Source: a virus
DNA: 64,000 bases
Virus record (IMG/VR): IMGVR_UViG_3300027675_000004
Span: 1-64,000 of that record
Direction: 5' to 3' (one strand)
Under the pieces are notes generated by a model that did not search any database, was not told the DNA's origin, and saw only the letters and a program-made list of their open reading frames with translations. Both the position numbers and the translations under genes were made by a program. Positions 23,045 to 32,856 of the stretch are shown here, piece by piece; positions within the stretch are counted from its first letter, which is position 1; every line of letters begins with the position of its first letter.

Positions 23045-25339
23045 ATGAAAATACTGCTACACACTGACTCGCCATTGTTATATTCAGGATTAGCTCGTTG
23101 TGGTAAGGAAATAGCAAAACGTTTAGTTGAATATACTACATTTGATGCCAAAACGAATAATAATATAAAAATATATGATGTAGTATATGCTGCATGGCAT
23201 TATCGTAATACTAAACACGATTTACCTTATTTTTTATACCCTTTAGAAAAATCTTCTAGTAAAGAAGCGGAACAATTCTCTCATATTTTAGCTGATGCAC
23301 AGCCTGATATAATTCTTTCTATAGGAGATCTTTGGAATTTTGAACATATACAACATGTTATAAATGTACATAAGGAATCTTTTCCAAATACTAAATGGGT
23401 TTTATGGCTTACTGTTGATGGGGAGCATTTACACCCTAGTTGGCATTCTATATTAAATTCAGCAGATGATATTAATGTATTTTCATACTTTGCAAAACAG
23501 GAAATATATAAGTATGCCGATATTCAAACAAATGTTATTTATCCAGGAGTTGATAAAACTATTTTTTTCCCTTCAGCTCCAATTATAAAAGAGAATACAC
23601 TTCCATTTAATTTAAAAGATACATTTTTAGTACTAAATATTAATCAAAATACTGATAGAAAAAATATACCTTTAACGATAGAGGCTTTTAAAGATTTTGC
23701 TATTGATAAAGATGATGTATTTTTATTACTTGTAACTGATCCAGCAGATCCTTTTGGTTTTGATTTATGGGATTTTGTAAAATATTTTGATTTAAGAAAA
23801 AAAGTTGCTATTACTAAAGAAGCGGGCCCTTTAAAAGGAATGTCAGATCAACAACTGAATTTAATATATAATTTGGCTTCTGCAAGTGTTAATACAAGCA
23901 TAGGTGAAGGTTTATCATTGCCTACCTTAGAAGCTATGGCTGTTGGAACACCTGTTTTAACTACTGATTATGCCGCTACAACAGAATTAATTAATCAAGG
24001 TGGCGGGTTTTTATTAAAAACATCAGGATATCTATATGGATTTAATGGTATTAAAAGAGCGATAGCATCGCAGAGTGATTTAGTAGAGAAATTAAATGTT
24101 TTATACAATGATTTCAAGAATCAGCATACTTTACGGAAAGAAATTAGTACAAAATCGCAAAAATTCACAGATCAATTAACTTGGGATGAGACAAGTTCTG
24201 CTTTAATGCAAAGGATAAATAAAGTAATGACAAAAAAGAACTTTAATTTTATTAAAGAACATGTTAAAATTAAAGAAATTAATCCTTTAATTGTCATACC
24301 TAGTTGGGGAACTCATTGTGGTATTGCAGAATATACAAAATATCTATTTGATGCAATACGTAAATTAGGGCAACATGTTGTAGTATACTCATCATATGAG
24401 TATCAAGAATTACCTAAAATAATAAAAGAAGGTAATTATAATGTAATTCATATACAACATGAATTTTCATTTTTTAAAGATAAAGAACAATTAAGAATTT
24501 TATTAGATCAACTACATACTTTAAATGTTAAAGTTGTTATTACTTTACATAGTTTAGTCCCAGGATTATCTTCATATAATGAGTTATTATTATCACGCGC
24601 TGATAATTTAATTGTACATTGTCAACAATTTAAAGATAAATTAGTAGAACGTTCTTCTGAAACAAAAGGGTTTTTACCTAATATTTGCGATATAGATGTT
24701 ATTGCTATGGGAGTAAGTGATTTAGCAATTTTAAAACAGGAGAATGTAGATCTAACTAAAAAGAATCTTAATATAAGCCATAATACACCAATTATTGGAT
24801 CATTTGGTTTTTTAAGAGATCAAAAAGGTTTTCATGATTATTTATTAGCGGTTAAATTATTAAAAGAGCAGTATAATGATGTTTTAGCGTTATTAATTTG
24901 CCCTAAACATGAATTTGGTAGCCAAGCATATGATGCATCATTCTTCAATTTTATTGAAAGACATGATCTACAAAATAATGTTTTATTAATTAGAGAATAT
25001 TTACCAGAGGATAAATTGCTTGCTGTTTTACAATGTGCTGATTTATTTGTTTTAAATTATCATGATGCTCCGACTGGTGGTGGTATTTCTGCAGCTGTGA
25101 AAACATTATTTAGAACACAACGCCCGATTATTGTTAATGATTCATTAGCATTTTTAGATTTAAATAATGAAGTTTTAAAGTTTAATTCTATAAATCCAGA
25201 AGTAATAGCAAAAACAATTCTTAAGGTATTTGGTGATGTTTCTCTACAACATACATTAGTTACTGCAGCAAATCGATATATAGAATTAAATAATTGGGGT
25301 AAAATAGCTCAAAAACATTTAGATTTGTATGCAAAATAA
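23045..25339 (+). CDS. double-domain GT4-type glycosyltransferase (764 aa)
   Basis: Two GT-B glycosyltransferases in one chain. Module 1 (about 1-390) starts KILLHTDSPLLYSGLARCG and carries the EX7E donor-site motif in GEGLSLPTLEAMAVGTPVL (E288, E296). Module 2 (about 415-764) starts PLIVIPSWGTHCGIAEYTKYL and ends with a donor domain that keeps only a weak motif (DAPTGGGISAAVKTLF), so it may have altered activity. SD AAAGGA. It opens the glycan cluster. Likely cytoplasmic; it transfers two sugars or adds repeating units. Confidence 0.85.
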   Translation: MKILLHTDSPLLYSGLARCGKEIAKRLVEYTTFDAKTNNNIKIYDVVYAAWHYRNTKHDLPYFLYPLEKSSSKEAEQFSHILADAQPDIILSIGDLWNFEHIQHVINVHKESFPNTKWVLWLTVDGEHLHPSWHSILNSADDINVFSYFAKQEIYKYADIQTNVIYPGVDKTIFFPSAPIIKENTLPFNLKDTFLVLNINQNTDRKNIPLTIEAFKDFAIDKDDVFLLLVTDPADPFGFDLWDFVKYFDLRKKVAITKEAGPLKGMSDQQLNLIYNLASASVNTSIGEGLSLPTLEAMAVGTPVLTTDYAATTELINQGGGFLLKTSGYLYGFNGIKRAIASQSDLVEKLNVLYNDFKNQHTLRKEISTKSQKFTDQLTWDETSSALMQRINKVMTKKNFNFIKEHVKIKEINPLIVIPSWGTHCGIAEYTKYLFDAIRKLGQHVVVYSSYEYQELPKIIKEGNYNVIHIQHEFSFFKDKEQLRILLDQLHTLNVKVVITLHSLVPGLSSYNELLLSRADNLIVHCQQFKDKLVERSSETKGFLPNICDIDVIAMGVSDLAILKQENVDLTKKNLNISHNTPIIGSFGFLRDQKGFHDYLLAVKLLKEQYNDVLALLICPKHEFGSQAYDASFFNFIERHDLQNNVLLIREYLPEDKLLAVLQCADLFVLNYHDAPTGGGISAAVKTLFRTQRPIIVNDSLAFLDLNNEVLKFNSINPEVIAKTILKVFGDVSLQHTLVTAANRYIELNNWGKIAQKHLDLYAK

Positions 25340-25348
25340 AGGATGAAA

Positions 25349-26275
25349 ATGGAGAATAATATTAAGATTGGAATTGGTGCACCTACATATAATTCTACAG
25401 TAAGATTAGAAAGACTATTAACCTCATTATATTTTCATCAAGACTTTAATTATTCATATCGAACAGTTATTTTAGATGATGGCACACCTAATCAAGAAAT
25501 GCGTTTGGGTGTAGAAGAATTAGCAAAACGCTTTAAAGTTGATTTTATTCAACATACAAATAATTGTGGTATTCCTAAATCATGGAATGATTTAACGAGA
25601 CATTTCGATACTGATATATCTATTTTATTTAATGATGATATATGTATTTGTAATGATAATTGGTTGAAATGTATAGTTTATGCATTACAAAATAATGAAA
25701 AAGTTGCCGCAGTTGGGTATCCATTAATACAAATAGATCCTTTATCTGGTCTACCAAATAAAAATTATAGTTTACCTAATTATGATACTTTACCTGGCCG
25801 CGTAGGAGCGGTTGTTGGATGTTGTTTTGCTTTTAAACGTAAAATTTTTGATGAAATTGGTGGGTTTGATGAAAATATTAAGAGTTTTTACGAGGAAACT
25901 GATTATGGATTTCAGATTGCTAAATTAGGATATTATTCAGTGATGCTTCCTTATCCACCAATTGAGCATTGGGGTTCACAAACATTTGCTAATAATTTTG
26001 AATTAAATATTATGTCCCCGGATGATAAAATTTGTTCAATGGAAGAATATCGTGAAATTATGAGCAAGAAATATGATATGTCTAGAATAGAACCAATACC
26101 AGGTAAAGTATATCGTATGGATTATTCACGAGTTTATTTTGCAAAAAAGTGGGGATGTAAAGATTATTACGATATTCCACAAGTTGAGGTGCATCATAGA
26201 TTAGTTGATATATTACCTAAGCTTCAGATGAAATATCTAGATAAAAATTTAAAAGAATGTATTTGTGAGATATAA
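25349..26275 (+). CDS. GT2-family glycosyltransferase (308 aa)
   Basis: ATG 25349 is preferred over 25343, which is too close to the SD AAAGG. GT-A fold with the GT2 start IGIGAPTYNSTVRLERLLTSLYFH, VILDDGT, the metal-binding DxD region ILFNDDICI, and the acceptor-side GGFDENIKSFYEETDYGFQI (ED motif). The end is longer than the core and may bind the acceptor. It transfers a nucleotide-activated sugar; the sugar cannot be told from the sequence. Confidence 0.85.
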   Translation: MENNIKIGIGAPTYNSTVRLERLLTSLYFHQDFNYSYRTVILDDGTPNQEMRLGVEELAKRFKVDFIQHTNNCGIPKSWNDLTRHFDTDISILFNDDICICNDNWLKCIVYALQNNEKVAAVGYPLIQIDPLSGLPNKNYSLPNYDTLPGRVGAVVGCCFAFKRKIFDEIGGFDENIKSFYEETDYGFQIAKLGYYSVMLPYPPIEHWGSQTFANNFELNIMSPDDKICSMEEYREIMSKKYDMSRIEPIPGKVYRMDYSRVYFAKKWGCKDYYDIPQVEVHHRLVDILPKLQMKYLDKNLKECICEI

Positions 26276-26278
26276 AAT

Positions 26279-26893
26279 ATGAATCTTGATATACATGTCA
26301 GAGATGATCTATTAGAATTTTTTCCAAATTTTGAATATTTTAATTGCAAGCAACCGCACAGACTTGATTTTTCTTTGATAGACAATCTTGTTGGTATGCA
26401 GCAAGAAGCGTTTATTTTATATTGGATTTTAAAACAATTACGTGAACATTATGGTGTTGGGTTAGATATTGGGTGTGGACAGGACCCTCATTTAGCTTGT
26501 ATTGGTGTAAATGATTATTGTGGTGAACAACACCCTATATATGGTGGTAGATATTCACCACAAATAACAGGTTTAGCTGAACAAAGTTATAAATTATTTA
26601 ACAAAAACACATTTTCTTTTATTGTAATGAGCCATATTTTGGAACATGTTTGTAATCCAATTATAGTTTTTAGACAATGGTGTAAGTTATTGTGTAAGGA
26701 TGGTATTATGATATTATTAATGCCCGATGCTAGATATGAAAAAGGTAAATGGGACCCTACACATAAGAATTTTTATACACCAGAAGATTTTGAACAAAAT
26801 ATAATTAAATTAAATACCGATCTTATAAAAACAGAAGTTTTTAATGATTTGCATAACTTTTTTTCTTTAAATTATGTAGGGAGACGAATATGA
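26279..26893 (+). CDS. class I SAM-dependent methyltransferase (204 aa)
   Basis: Motif I GLDIGCGQDPHLACIG, then a polar loop holding the cofactor site. FIVMSHILEHVCNP is the methyltransferase type 11 motif IV region. KDGIMILLMPD is the strand before the active site. The layout is that of small sugar or glycan methyltransferases. It ends with a 4-base overlap to the next gene. Confidence 0.8.
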   Translation: MNLDIHVRDDLLEFFPNFEYFNCKQPHRLDFSLIDNLVGMQQEAFILYWILKQLREHYGVGLDIGCGQDPHLACIGVNDYCGEQHPIYGGRYSPQITGLAEQSYKLFNKNTFSFIVMSHILEHVCNPIIVFRQWCKLLCKDGIMILLMPDARYEKGKWDPTHKNFYTPEDFEQNIIKLNTDLIKTEVFNDLHNFFSLNYVGRRI

Positions 26894-27912
26894 AAATTTT
26901 ATTTCTTTTGAATCCAGAGCAAGATTATGGTGAATATTTCTTATATAATGGTCTGTGTGAATTATTAGGTGAAGATAATATTATATTATACCCATTTAAA
27001 TTAAGTTATATGGGATTTATGGATATGTCGTATATGTTGCATAACGAAAATAAAAGAGGTATGACAGCACCAGCTGCATATGTTAAATCACGTAAAATAC
27101 GTTTATATCCATTTGAAGAAATAGTAGAAGAAATGCAACATATAGATTTGATAGTTCTAACATCGCCACGTCATTATCCGTTACACGCAATGGAATTTAT
27201 TAAGAAATTATATGGCGGTAAATCACCTAAACCATTAGCATTTTGTGATTTTGAAGATGGTGATAATATCTGTACCGATATTATAGAAGAATATAAACCA
27301 CAATTTATATTTAAACGTGAATTGATACGTCAAATTGATAATATTTATCCATTACCATTTTCTGCATGTGTTCCACATTTAGATATTTATGAGGATTTAT
27401 GCAAGCTAGATAAAACACTTGATGTTTTTGCTTTATTTGGTAATACACATCCGTTGCGTGAAAGAGTGATCAAGTTTCTTTTAGAGCAGAATTTAAACAA
27501 TTCATATATTGGAATTGATACTGGTGCATTACCATGGCAAGATGAAAAGAGATTCCATATTCCTCCATTAAAGGGGTATATTGATTACTTAAAAACTATG
27601 GCATCAGCTAAAATAAATATAATTGTCCGTGGACATGGTAGAGATACAGTACGGTATTGGGAAGCAGCATCTTTTGAGACATTAATGTTAATTAAAGATC
27701 CAGGGATTATAATTCCTAATCCATATATTGATAAAGTGCATTGTGTTTATTTTAATGATATTTATGATTTACGTGAAAAAATAGATTATTATTTATCACA
27801 TGAACAAGAACGTAAACAAATAGCAGAAGCATGTAGACAGCATACTTTCAAATACCATACTAATTTTGCACAAGCAGCATATTTTATTGATATTATTAGG
27901 GATAAAATATGA
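26890..27912 (+). CDS. CgeB/YkvP-like glycosyltransferase (340 aa)
   Basis: Starts in an ATGA overlap. GT-B-like: N-terminal MKILFLLNPEQDYGEYF, a central LIVLTSPRHYPLHAMEF, and a C-terminal donor domain with MASAKINIIVRGHGRDTVRYWEAASFE. The end YFNDIYDLREKIDYYLSHEQERKQIAEA and KYHTNFAQAAYF is the pattern of spore-coat CgeB/YkvP and related GT1/GT4 tails. The acceptor is unknown. Confidence 0.75.
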   Translation: MKILFLLNPEQDYGEYFLYNGLCELLGEDNIILYPFKLSYMGFMDMSYMLHNENKRGMTAPAAYVKSRKIRLYPFEEIVEEMQHIDLIVLTSPRHYPLHAMEFIKKLYGGKSPKPLAFCDFEDGDNICTDIIEEYKPQFIFKRELIRQIDNIYPLPFSACVPHLDIYEDLCKLDKTLDVFALFGNTHPLRERVIKFLLEQNLNNSYIGIDTGALPWQDEKRFHIPPLKGYIDYLKTMASAKINIIVRGHGRDTVRYWEAASFETLMLIKDPGIIIPNPYIDKVHCVYFNDIYDLREKIDYYLSHEQERKQIAEACRQHTFKYHTNFAQAAYFIDIIRDKI

Positions 27913-28889
27913 AAAAATTAAATATTTTATTTTTAGCTGAATGGTATCCAGCTAATATACAAAGGTGGTTGGCTGAAGGATTCAGATATATTGGATGTAA
28001 TGTTAAATTGGCTGGTACTGTTGTTACAAATCATTATGGGATAACATGGCAAGAAAAAGATTTACCAAAAGTTATTATGGATGTTCCTAAACATGACCCA
28101 ATTGATTTAACTAATGTTGTAGATACTGCAGTGAAAAATGGTTTTACTCCTGATGTATTAATATTAAATGATTGGTGGGATTTTAAAATAGAAAAAACAG
28201 AAAACAGAATACCTTTTTTATTAATTGAACATGAGGGGTGGGAAGCTAATTTAAAACGTATCGAAGAGTTTAAACCAACCGCAGCTTTTACAGGGCAACC
28301 ATTTGGAGTTCATGCAGAACCAAGAAAAGCAATATATCAAGGTTTTACATGGTTACCTGGTGCTTGTTTACCCGCTATACATCCATTATTTGATTATGAG
28401 AGGGAATTTGATTTCGCTTTATTAGCAATGATGTATGACCCAAGACCTCGTATATGTAATGCGTTGCAAGATAAGGGGTTACGTATTAAATTTGGTAATG
28501 TAGGAATTGATGAATATGCTATTATACATAATAAGTCTTTAACTACTTATGCATGCTCTAATGGTCAAGAATATATTAAATGGCGTGTTTTTGAAGCGAT
28601 GTCTATGGGGTGTATTGTGTTAAGCGATAAATTCTTTTTAATGGAACAATTATTTACTGAAGGTGTTCATTACTTATCTGTTAAAACAGATAAATTAGAT
28701 GATGGGCGAACCGCACTAAATGTAAATGACTTGTATGATAAAATTATGCTTTGTAGAAGAAACAAAGACCTTGTTGAGCGTATAAGACGTAATGCTTTTA
28801 TAGAAGTGCGTTCTAAACATACATATCTTGATAGAGCCCATATGATGTTAAAAAAAGCTGAGATTATTAAAACTGATTTTAAATTTTGA
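27909..28889 (+). CDS. CgeB-like glycosyltransferase (326 aa)
   Basis: Overlaps the preceding gene by 4 bases. N-terminal ILFLAEWYPANIQRWLAEGFRYIG, then the donor domain with YIKWRVFEAMSMGCIVLSDKFFLMEQLFTEGVHYLS, the CgeB/GT4 pattern in which a conserved Glu precedes a '.MG...l.d' loop. It resembles the previous gene in architecture, not closely in sequence. A tandem pair of such enzymes suggests successive sugar additions. Confidence 0.75.
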   Translation: MKKLNILFLAEWYPANIQRWLAEGFRYIGCNVKLAGTVVTNHYGITWQEKDLPKVIMDVPKHDPIDLTNVVDTAVKNGFTPDVLILNDWWDFKIEKTENRIPFLLIEHEGWEANLKRIEEFKPTAAFTGQPFGVHAEPRKAIYQGFTWLPGACLPAIHPLFDYEREFDFALLAMMYDPRPRICNALQDKGLRIKFGNVGIDEYAIIHNKSLTTYACSNGQEYIKWRVFEAMSMGCIVLSDKFFLMEQLFTEGVHYLSVKTDKLDDGRTALNVNDLYDKIMLCRRNKDLVERIRRNAFIEVRSKHTYLDRAHMMLKKAEIIKTDFKF

Positions 28890-28903
28890 TATTAGGGGGT
28901 AAA

Positions 28904-29833
28904 ATGGATAAAAATGAAAACAAAGATGATACATTAACAACATTATCTAAATCTGAAATAGCTAAATGTAGAAATTTACCAGAATATCCATGGCACAATG
29001 AATTTGAACGTTGGGGATTTGAAAATGAACATGGTGAATTATATGGTGAATTACGTAAGTATTGGGTACCAAGACTAAAATATACATATGATCCTTATTG
29101 GGAAAATTTTGACCAGGCAGGTATTGGTATGCAAGCAACTATTATTACTGATGGCTTTTATAAAACCCCTTCTAATAAAATAATTTTAGATGTTGGCGCT
29201 GGGCGGGGTGATTTAATGGTATATTTATCAAGATTTGGTAATAAAATTATAGGACTTGACGCTGGTTTAGCGGCACAGAAATTATATTATGATGAAAAAA
29301 GGTATGAATATTGTACATTATTATATATGGATGTTTCGCGTGATAGATTCCCCTTTCCCGATAATGTTTTTGATATTGTTTTTTTTACAGAAACAGTAGA
29401 ACACTTAAGTGATCCTATGCATGCATGTATGGAAATTAAAAGAGTTTTAAAAGAAAATGGTGAATTAGTAGTAACTTTCCCTGAAGCAGAAGATCAAAAA
29501 GGTTATTGGAGAGGTAATCATTCTTTTGTATATCCTGGTTTATTTTATCGTAAAAATTTTAGACGTTTTATGATACAATTATTTTTTAAACAAATTAAAT
29601 ACGCTAAAAATGGTGATACGGGAAAATATATTTTTAAAAATATTAAAGAAGGTTTTATTAATCCTGTTGCAATGGCGAAGGGGGATTGGCAAGGAAATTT
29701 AGTATATAAAGATATCCGAATGCCTAATGAGGATATGGAAAAAGAATGGAAAGATTTTACTATACAAGATATGTACGATATGAACACTGCTCAAGAAAAA
29801 ATTGATTTTATGCGCATTAGTAATGAAGATTGA
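28904..29833 (+). CDS. class I SAM-dependent methyltransferase (309 aa)
   Basis: The frame opens at 28886, but ATG 28904 has SD TAGGGGG at good spacing. Motif I is ILDVGAGRGDLMVYL, motif II IIGLDAG, the post-motif strand FPFPDNVFDIVFFTETVEHLSDP, and KENGELVVTFPEAE. The first 80 residues (EYPWHNEFERWGFENEHGELYG) and the last 80 are extra and probably hold the acceptor site. A methyltransferase type 11, likely modifying a sugar or the growing glycan. Confidence 0.8.
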   Translation: MDKNENKDDTLTTLSKSEIAKCRNLPEYPWHNEFERWGFENEHGELYGELRKYWVPRLKYTYDPYWENFDQAGIGMQATIITDGFYKTPSNKIILDVGAGRGDLMVYLSRFGNKIIGLDAGLAAQKLYYDEKRYEYCTLLYMDVSRDRFPFPDNVFDIVFFTETVEHLSDPMHACMEIKRVLKENGELVVTFPEAEDQKGYWRGNHSFVYPGLFYRKNFRRFMIQLFFKQIKYAKNGDTGKYIFKNIKEGFINPVAMAKGDWQGNLVYKDIRMPNEDMEKEWKDFTIQDMYDMNTAQEKIDFMRISNED

Positions 29834-29862
29834 TAATTTTAAGATAAAAGGAGAAAAAAGGA

Positions 29863-30927
29863 ATGAAACGGATATTAATTACGGGTGCTGGTGGGGCGCC
29901 AGCAGTTAATTTTATTAATTCTTTACGTTTAGTTGATGAACCAATGTATTTAGTTGGTACAGATATGAATAAATGGCATTTAGAATGGCCAGATTTAGAT
30001 AAAGCATATGTAGCTCCCTATGAAGCGACACACCCTAATTACATTAAATTTCTTAATGATATTATCAAAAAAGAAAAGATAGAATTTATTCATGCTCAAC
30101 CTGATATTGAAGTGCGTACTTTATCTGAAAATCGTAAAAAAATTAATGCCATGATGTTATTACCTAATAAAAAAACAATTGATATTTGTCAAAATAAATT
30201 TATTAGTGCTAACATTTGGGAAAAAAATGGAATACATTCTGTTAAGTCTTATACTATTAAAAATATTATTGATATACGAAGGGTCGGTAAAATTTTAGGG
30301 TATCCATATTGGATGCGTGCTTCTTCTGGCGCAGGAGGTCGTGGTAGTACTAAAGTAGAAAGTTTGGATATGGCTATCCATTGGTTTGGATATTGGAAAG
30401 CAAGAGATGTTGATTGGGTATTTATAGCACAAAAATTTTTAAATGGTAAAGATTTTGCTTTTCAATCTTTATGGAATAAAGGTAAATTAATTGTATCACA
30501 AGCACGTGAACGTCTAGAATATATTTATCCATATCTAGCTCCATCAAGAATTACTGGAACTCCAGCTGTTGCTCGGACCATAGCAAGAGATGATATTAAT
30601 AAGGTGGCTACCACAGCTATTACTTCTATAGATAAAAATGCAACTGGTATTTTTTGTGTTGATTTAAAAGAAGATAGTAATGGTGTTATTTATCCAACAG
30701 AAATTAATGCAGGAAGATTTTTTACAACAAGTTTATTTTTTAGTACAGCAGGTATTAATATGCCATATTATTATGTTAAACTTGCATATAATGAAAAATT
30801 ACCAAATTTGTTACAATACAATGCAATTAAAGATAATGTTTATTGGATAAGACATATTGATTGCCCAGCAGTTTTAATTTATGATGAAAAATTCAAAGCT
30901 GACGAATCTTATTGTAAAAAAGTATAA
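29863..30927 (+). CDS. ATP-grasp enzyme, carbamoyl-phosphate-synthase-like (354 aa)
   Basis: SD AAAAGGAG. A preATP-grasp Rossmann start (KRILITGAGGAPAVNFINSLR) is followed by the ATP-grasp fold: a nucleotide-binding loop GYPYWMRASSGAGGRGSTKV, a strand IAQKFLNGKDFAFQSLW, and the metal site GVIYPTEINAGRFFTT. Such enzymes join a carboxylate to an amine or thiol, or make carbamoyl donors. Here it may make an amide or carbamoyl decoration on a sugar. It overlaps the HAD gene by 47 bases, so the two are probably made together. Confidence 0.8.
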   Translation: MKRILITGAGGAPAVNFINSLRLVDEPMYLVGTDMNKWHLEWPDLDKAYVAPYEATHPNYIKFLNDIIKKEKIEFIHAQPDIEVRTLSENRKKINAMMLLPNKKTIDICQNKFISANIWEKNGIHSVKSYTIKNIIDIRRVGKILGYPYWMRASSGAGGRGSTKVESLDMAIHWFGYWKARDVDWVFIAQKFLNGKDFAFQSLWNKGKLIVSQARERLEYIYPYLAPSRITGTPAVARTIARDDINKVATTAITSIDKNATGIFCVDLKEDSNGVIYPTEINAGRFFTTSLFFSTAGINMPYYYVKLAYNEKLPNLLQYNAIKDNVYWIRHIDCPAVLIYDEKFKADESYCKKV

Positions 30928-31381
30928 ACTTCTAATCATGGATCTTGATGGTACTCTAGTTACTTTGAGATGTGATTGGGAAAAAGTTAAACAATTACGT
31001 AATTTAGGGCAAGAAGAAGAAGCACGAAAAATTGAATTGGAAGGAGTAAACGAAAGTATTCCCGTAGTTAGTGTCATTCACTTATTAAGACACTTTAAGG
31101 GTAAAAAAGCTTTATTTTCAATGAATTATAAAGATACAATAACAGCAGTATTGAAACAATTTAATTTATTATCAGAATTTGATATAATTGTTTCTAGGGA
31201 TTCTGTGTTTCATAAAAAACCTCATCCAGAAGGTTTACGAATAATTATAGATACATTTAAAATACCAAAAGAAGAAGTTATTTTTATTGGTGATAGAAAT
31301 ATTGATATTTTAGCAGGTAATAATTATGGTATTAGTACATTATTAGTACAGGAATTATCAAATGAACGATTATCCATATAG
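30881..31381 (+). CDS. HAD-superfamily phosphatase (166 aa)
   Basis: Motif I LLIMDLDGTLV (nucleophile D21, acid D23), motif II inside ALFSMNYKD (Ser in a variant position), and motifs III-IV FHKKPHPEGL...VIFIGDRNIDILAGNNYG. A small haloacid-dehalogenase-type phosphohydrolase, close in layout to phosphoglycolate/sugar-phosphate phosphatases. It starts inside the ATP-grasp gene; ATG 30884 is equally possible. Possible role: dephosphorylating a sugar-phosphate intermediate. Confidence 0.8.
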   Translation: MMKNSKLTNLIVKKYKLLIMDLDGTLVTLRCDWEKVKQLRNLGQEEEARKIELEGVNESIPVVSVIHLLRHFKGKKALFSMNYKDTITAVLKQFNLLSEFDIIVSRDSVFHKKPHPEGLRIIIDTFKIPKEEVIFIGDRNIDILAGNNYGISTLLVQELSNERLSI

Positions 31382-31910
31382 AATTTTTAAATATATCAGC
31401 AATCAAGTTACAGAAGAAGGGGGTATTCTATTGCTTCTTTATAATATGACAAGAGGATTAAAACCAAATATAATAGTAGAGATTGGTACAGGTACATCTC
31501 ATACAACATCAGCATTTTTAGAAGCTTTAGATGAAATAAATAAGCCAGCGTTATTATATACTATTGACCCAAATCCACATATAGAAAAAAGTATGGTTAA
31601 TCATCCTTTTCTATGTTCATATATTGGAACATCAGATGAGGCGTTTAATATATGGGGTAAAAATAGGTCAATAGATTTGCTTTATATTGATGGCAATCAC
31701 CATTATGAACAATTTAAAAGAGATTTTGAACAATGGTCAAAATATTTATCTAATAATGGTTATATTTTAATTCATGATACAAATAATCATTGGTGGCCAG
31801 ATATACCAATAGTAATTAAAGAAATTAGAAACACCAATCAATGGGATATGATAGAATTACCTTATGGATATGGAATAGTTATAATGCACAGGAGACAAAA
31901 TGAGTCTTAA
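31362..31910 (+). CDS. class I SAM methyltransferase, type 24 (182 aa)
   Basis: Motif I IIVEIGTGTSHTTSAFLEAL, TIDPNPH after it, then IDLLYIDGNHHYEQFKRDFEQW and GYILIHDTN: the Methyltransf_24 layout, where the D-G-N-H-x-Y loop binds metal or acceptor. Overlaps both neighbours. Related in layout to the gene at 43892 (FIDGNHSYSVVKQEVDF), so the two may be distant paralogues that modify different positions. Confidence 0.75.
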   Translation: MNDYPYRIFKYISNQVTEEGGILLLLYNMTRGLKPNIIVEIGTGTSHTTSAFLEALDEINKPALLYTIDPNPHIEKSMVNHPFLCSYIGTSDEAFNIWGKNRSIDLLYIDGNHHYEQFKRDFEQWSKYLSNNGYILIHDTNNHWWPDIPIVIKEIRNTNQWDMIELPYGYGIVIMHRRQNES

Positions 31911-32856
31911 ACATGTAGTTGTTGGTGGTGCTGGTTTTATTGGGAGTCATCTTGTTGATGCTTTGCTTAAGCGTGGAGATAGAGTTATTGTAATTGATAA
32001 CCTTTATTCTGGATCAATGAAGAATTTACAAGATGCTATGAAAAATAAAAATTTTAAATTTATTCATTTAGATATACAAGATATTGATAAAGTTACTGCT
32101 AACTTAATCAATCAGGATATAGATACATTGTTTAATTTAGCTACAGCTGGTTTATTATATTCATTAGTAATGCCTGAATGGTGTTGTGTTGAAGAATTAA
32201 AAATTGCACAAACATGCTGCTCTTTATCTAGAAATAAAATAATTAAAAAATATGTACATTTTTCATCATCTGAAGTTTATGGTAATGTATCTATTGTTCC
32301 ATTAGATGATCGTAATAAAAAATCACCAACAACACCATATGCTGTTGGTAAAAATGCTGCTGATAATTTAATTAAAACAATGATTGATATATTTAATTTA
32401 GACGCTGTTATTATACGCCCATTTAATAATTTTGGTTATAGACAAATAAATTTTGAATATCAAGGTATTATTCCTAAAACAATTAGATTGTTTAATTCTA
32501 ATAAGCCAGTGATTATTAATGGTAGTGGTGAACAAAAAAGAGATTTTATTTACGTCGAAGATATGTTAACACGTTTGTTCATGATCTTAGATTATCATTT
32601 TGATGTAAAAAATAAATATAAAAATATTATTTATCAAATTTGTTCAGGACAAGCTATACGTATTATCGATTTAGTAAAATTAATCGCTGAAATAGGTGAT
32701 TTTAAATGTAATGTTATTTTTGAAAAAGAACGGCCTGGTGATATAGATTGTCTTGTTGGAATTGAAACAAATATTAATCAAAAATATCCAACTCTAATAC
32801 CTATTGATGAAAGTATTGGATTTTTAATTAAAAAAGAGAAAGAAAAATGCGTGTAG
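31900..32856 (+). CDS. NAD-dependent sugar epimerase/dehydratase (318 aa)
   Basis: An extended short-chain dehydrogenase. The NAD site is VVVGGAGFIGSHLVDALL. The catalytic region has SSSEVYG and TPYAVGKNAAD (YxxxK). RPFNNFG and a late GSGEQKRDFIYVEDM are as in UDP-glucose 4-epimerase and dTDP-glucose 4,6-dehydratase relatives. It makes or interconverts a nucleotide sugar. The exact substrate is unclear. Confidence 0.85.
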   Translation: MSLKHVVVGGAGFIGSHLVDALLKRGDRVIVIDNLYSGSMKNLQDAMKNKNFKFIHLDIQDIDKVTANLINQDIDTLFNLATAGLLYSLVMPEWCCVEELKIAQTCCSLSRNKIIKKYVHFSSSEVYGNVSIVPLDDRNKKSPTTPYAVGKNAADNLIKTMIDIFNLDAVIIRPFNNFGYRQINFEYQGIIPKTIRLFNSNKPVIINGSGEQKRDFIYVEDMLTRLFMILDYHFDVKNKYKNIIYQICSGQAIRIIDLVKLIAEIGDFKCNVIFEKERPGDIDCLVGIETNINQKYPTLIPIDESIGFLIKKEKEKCV

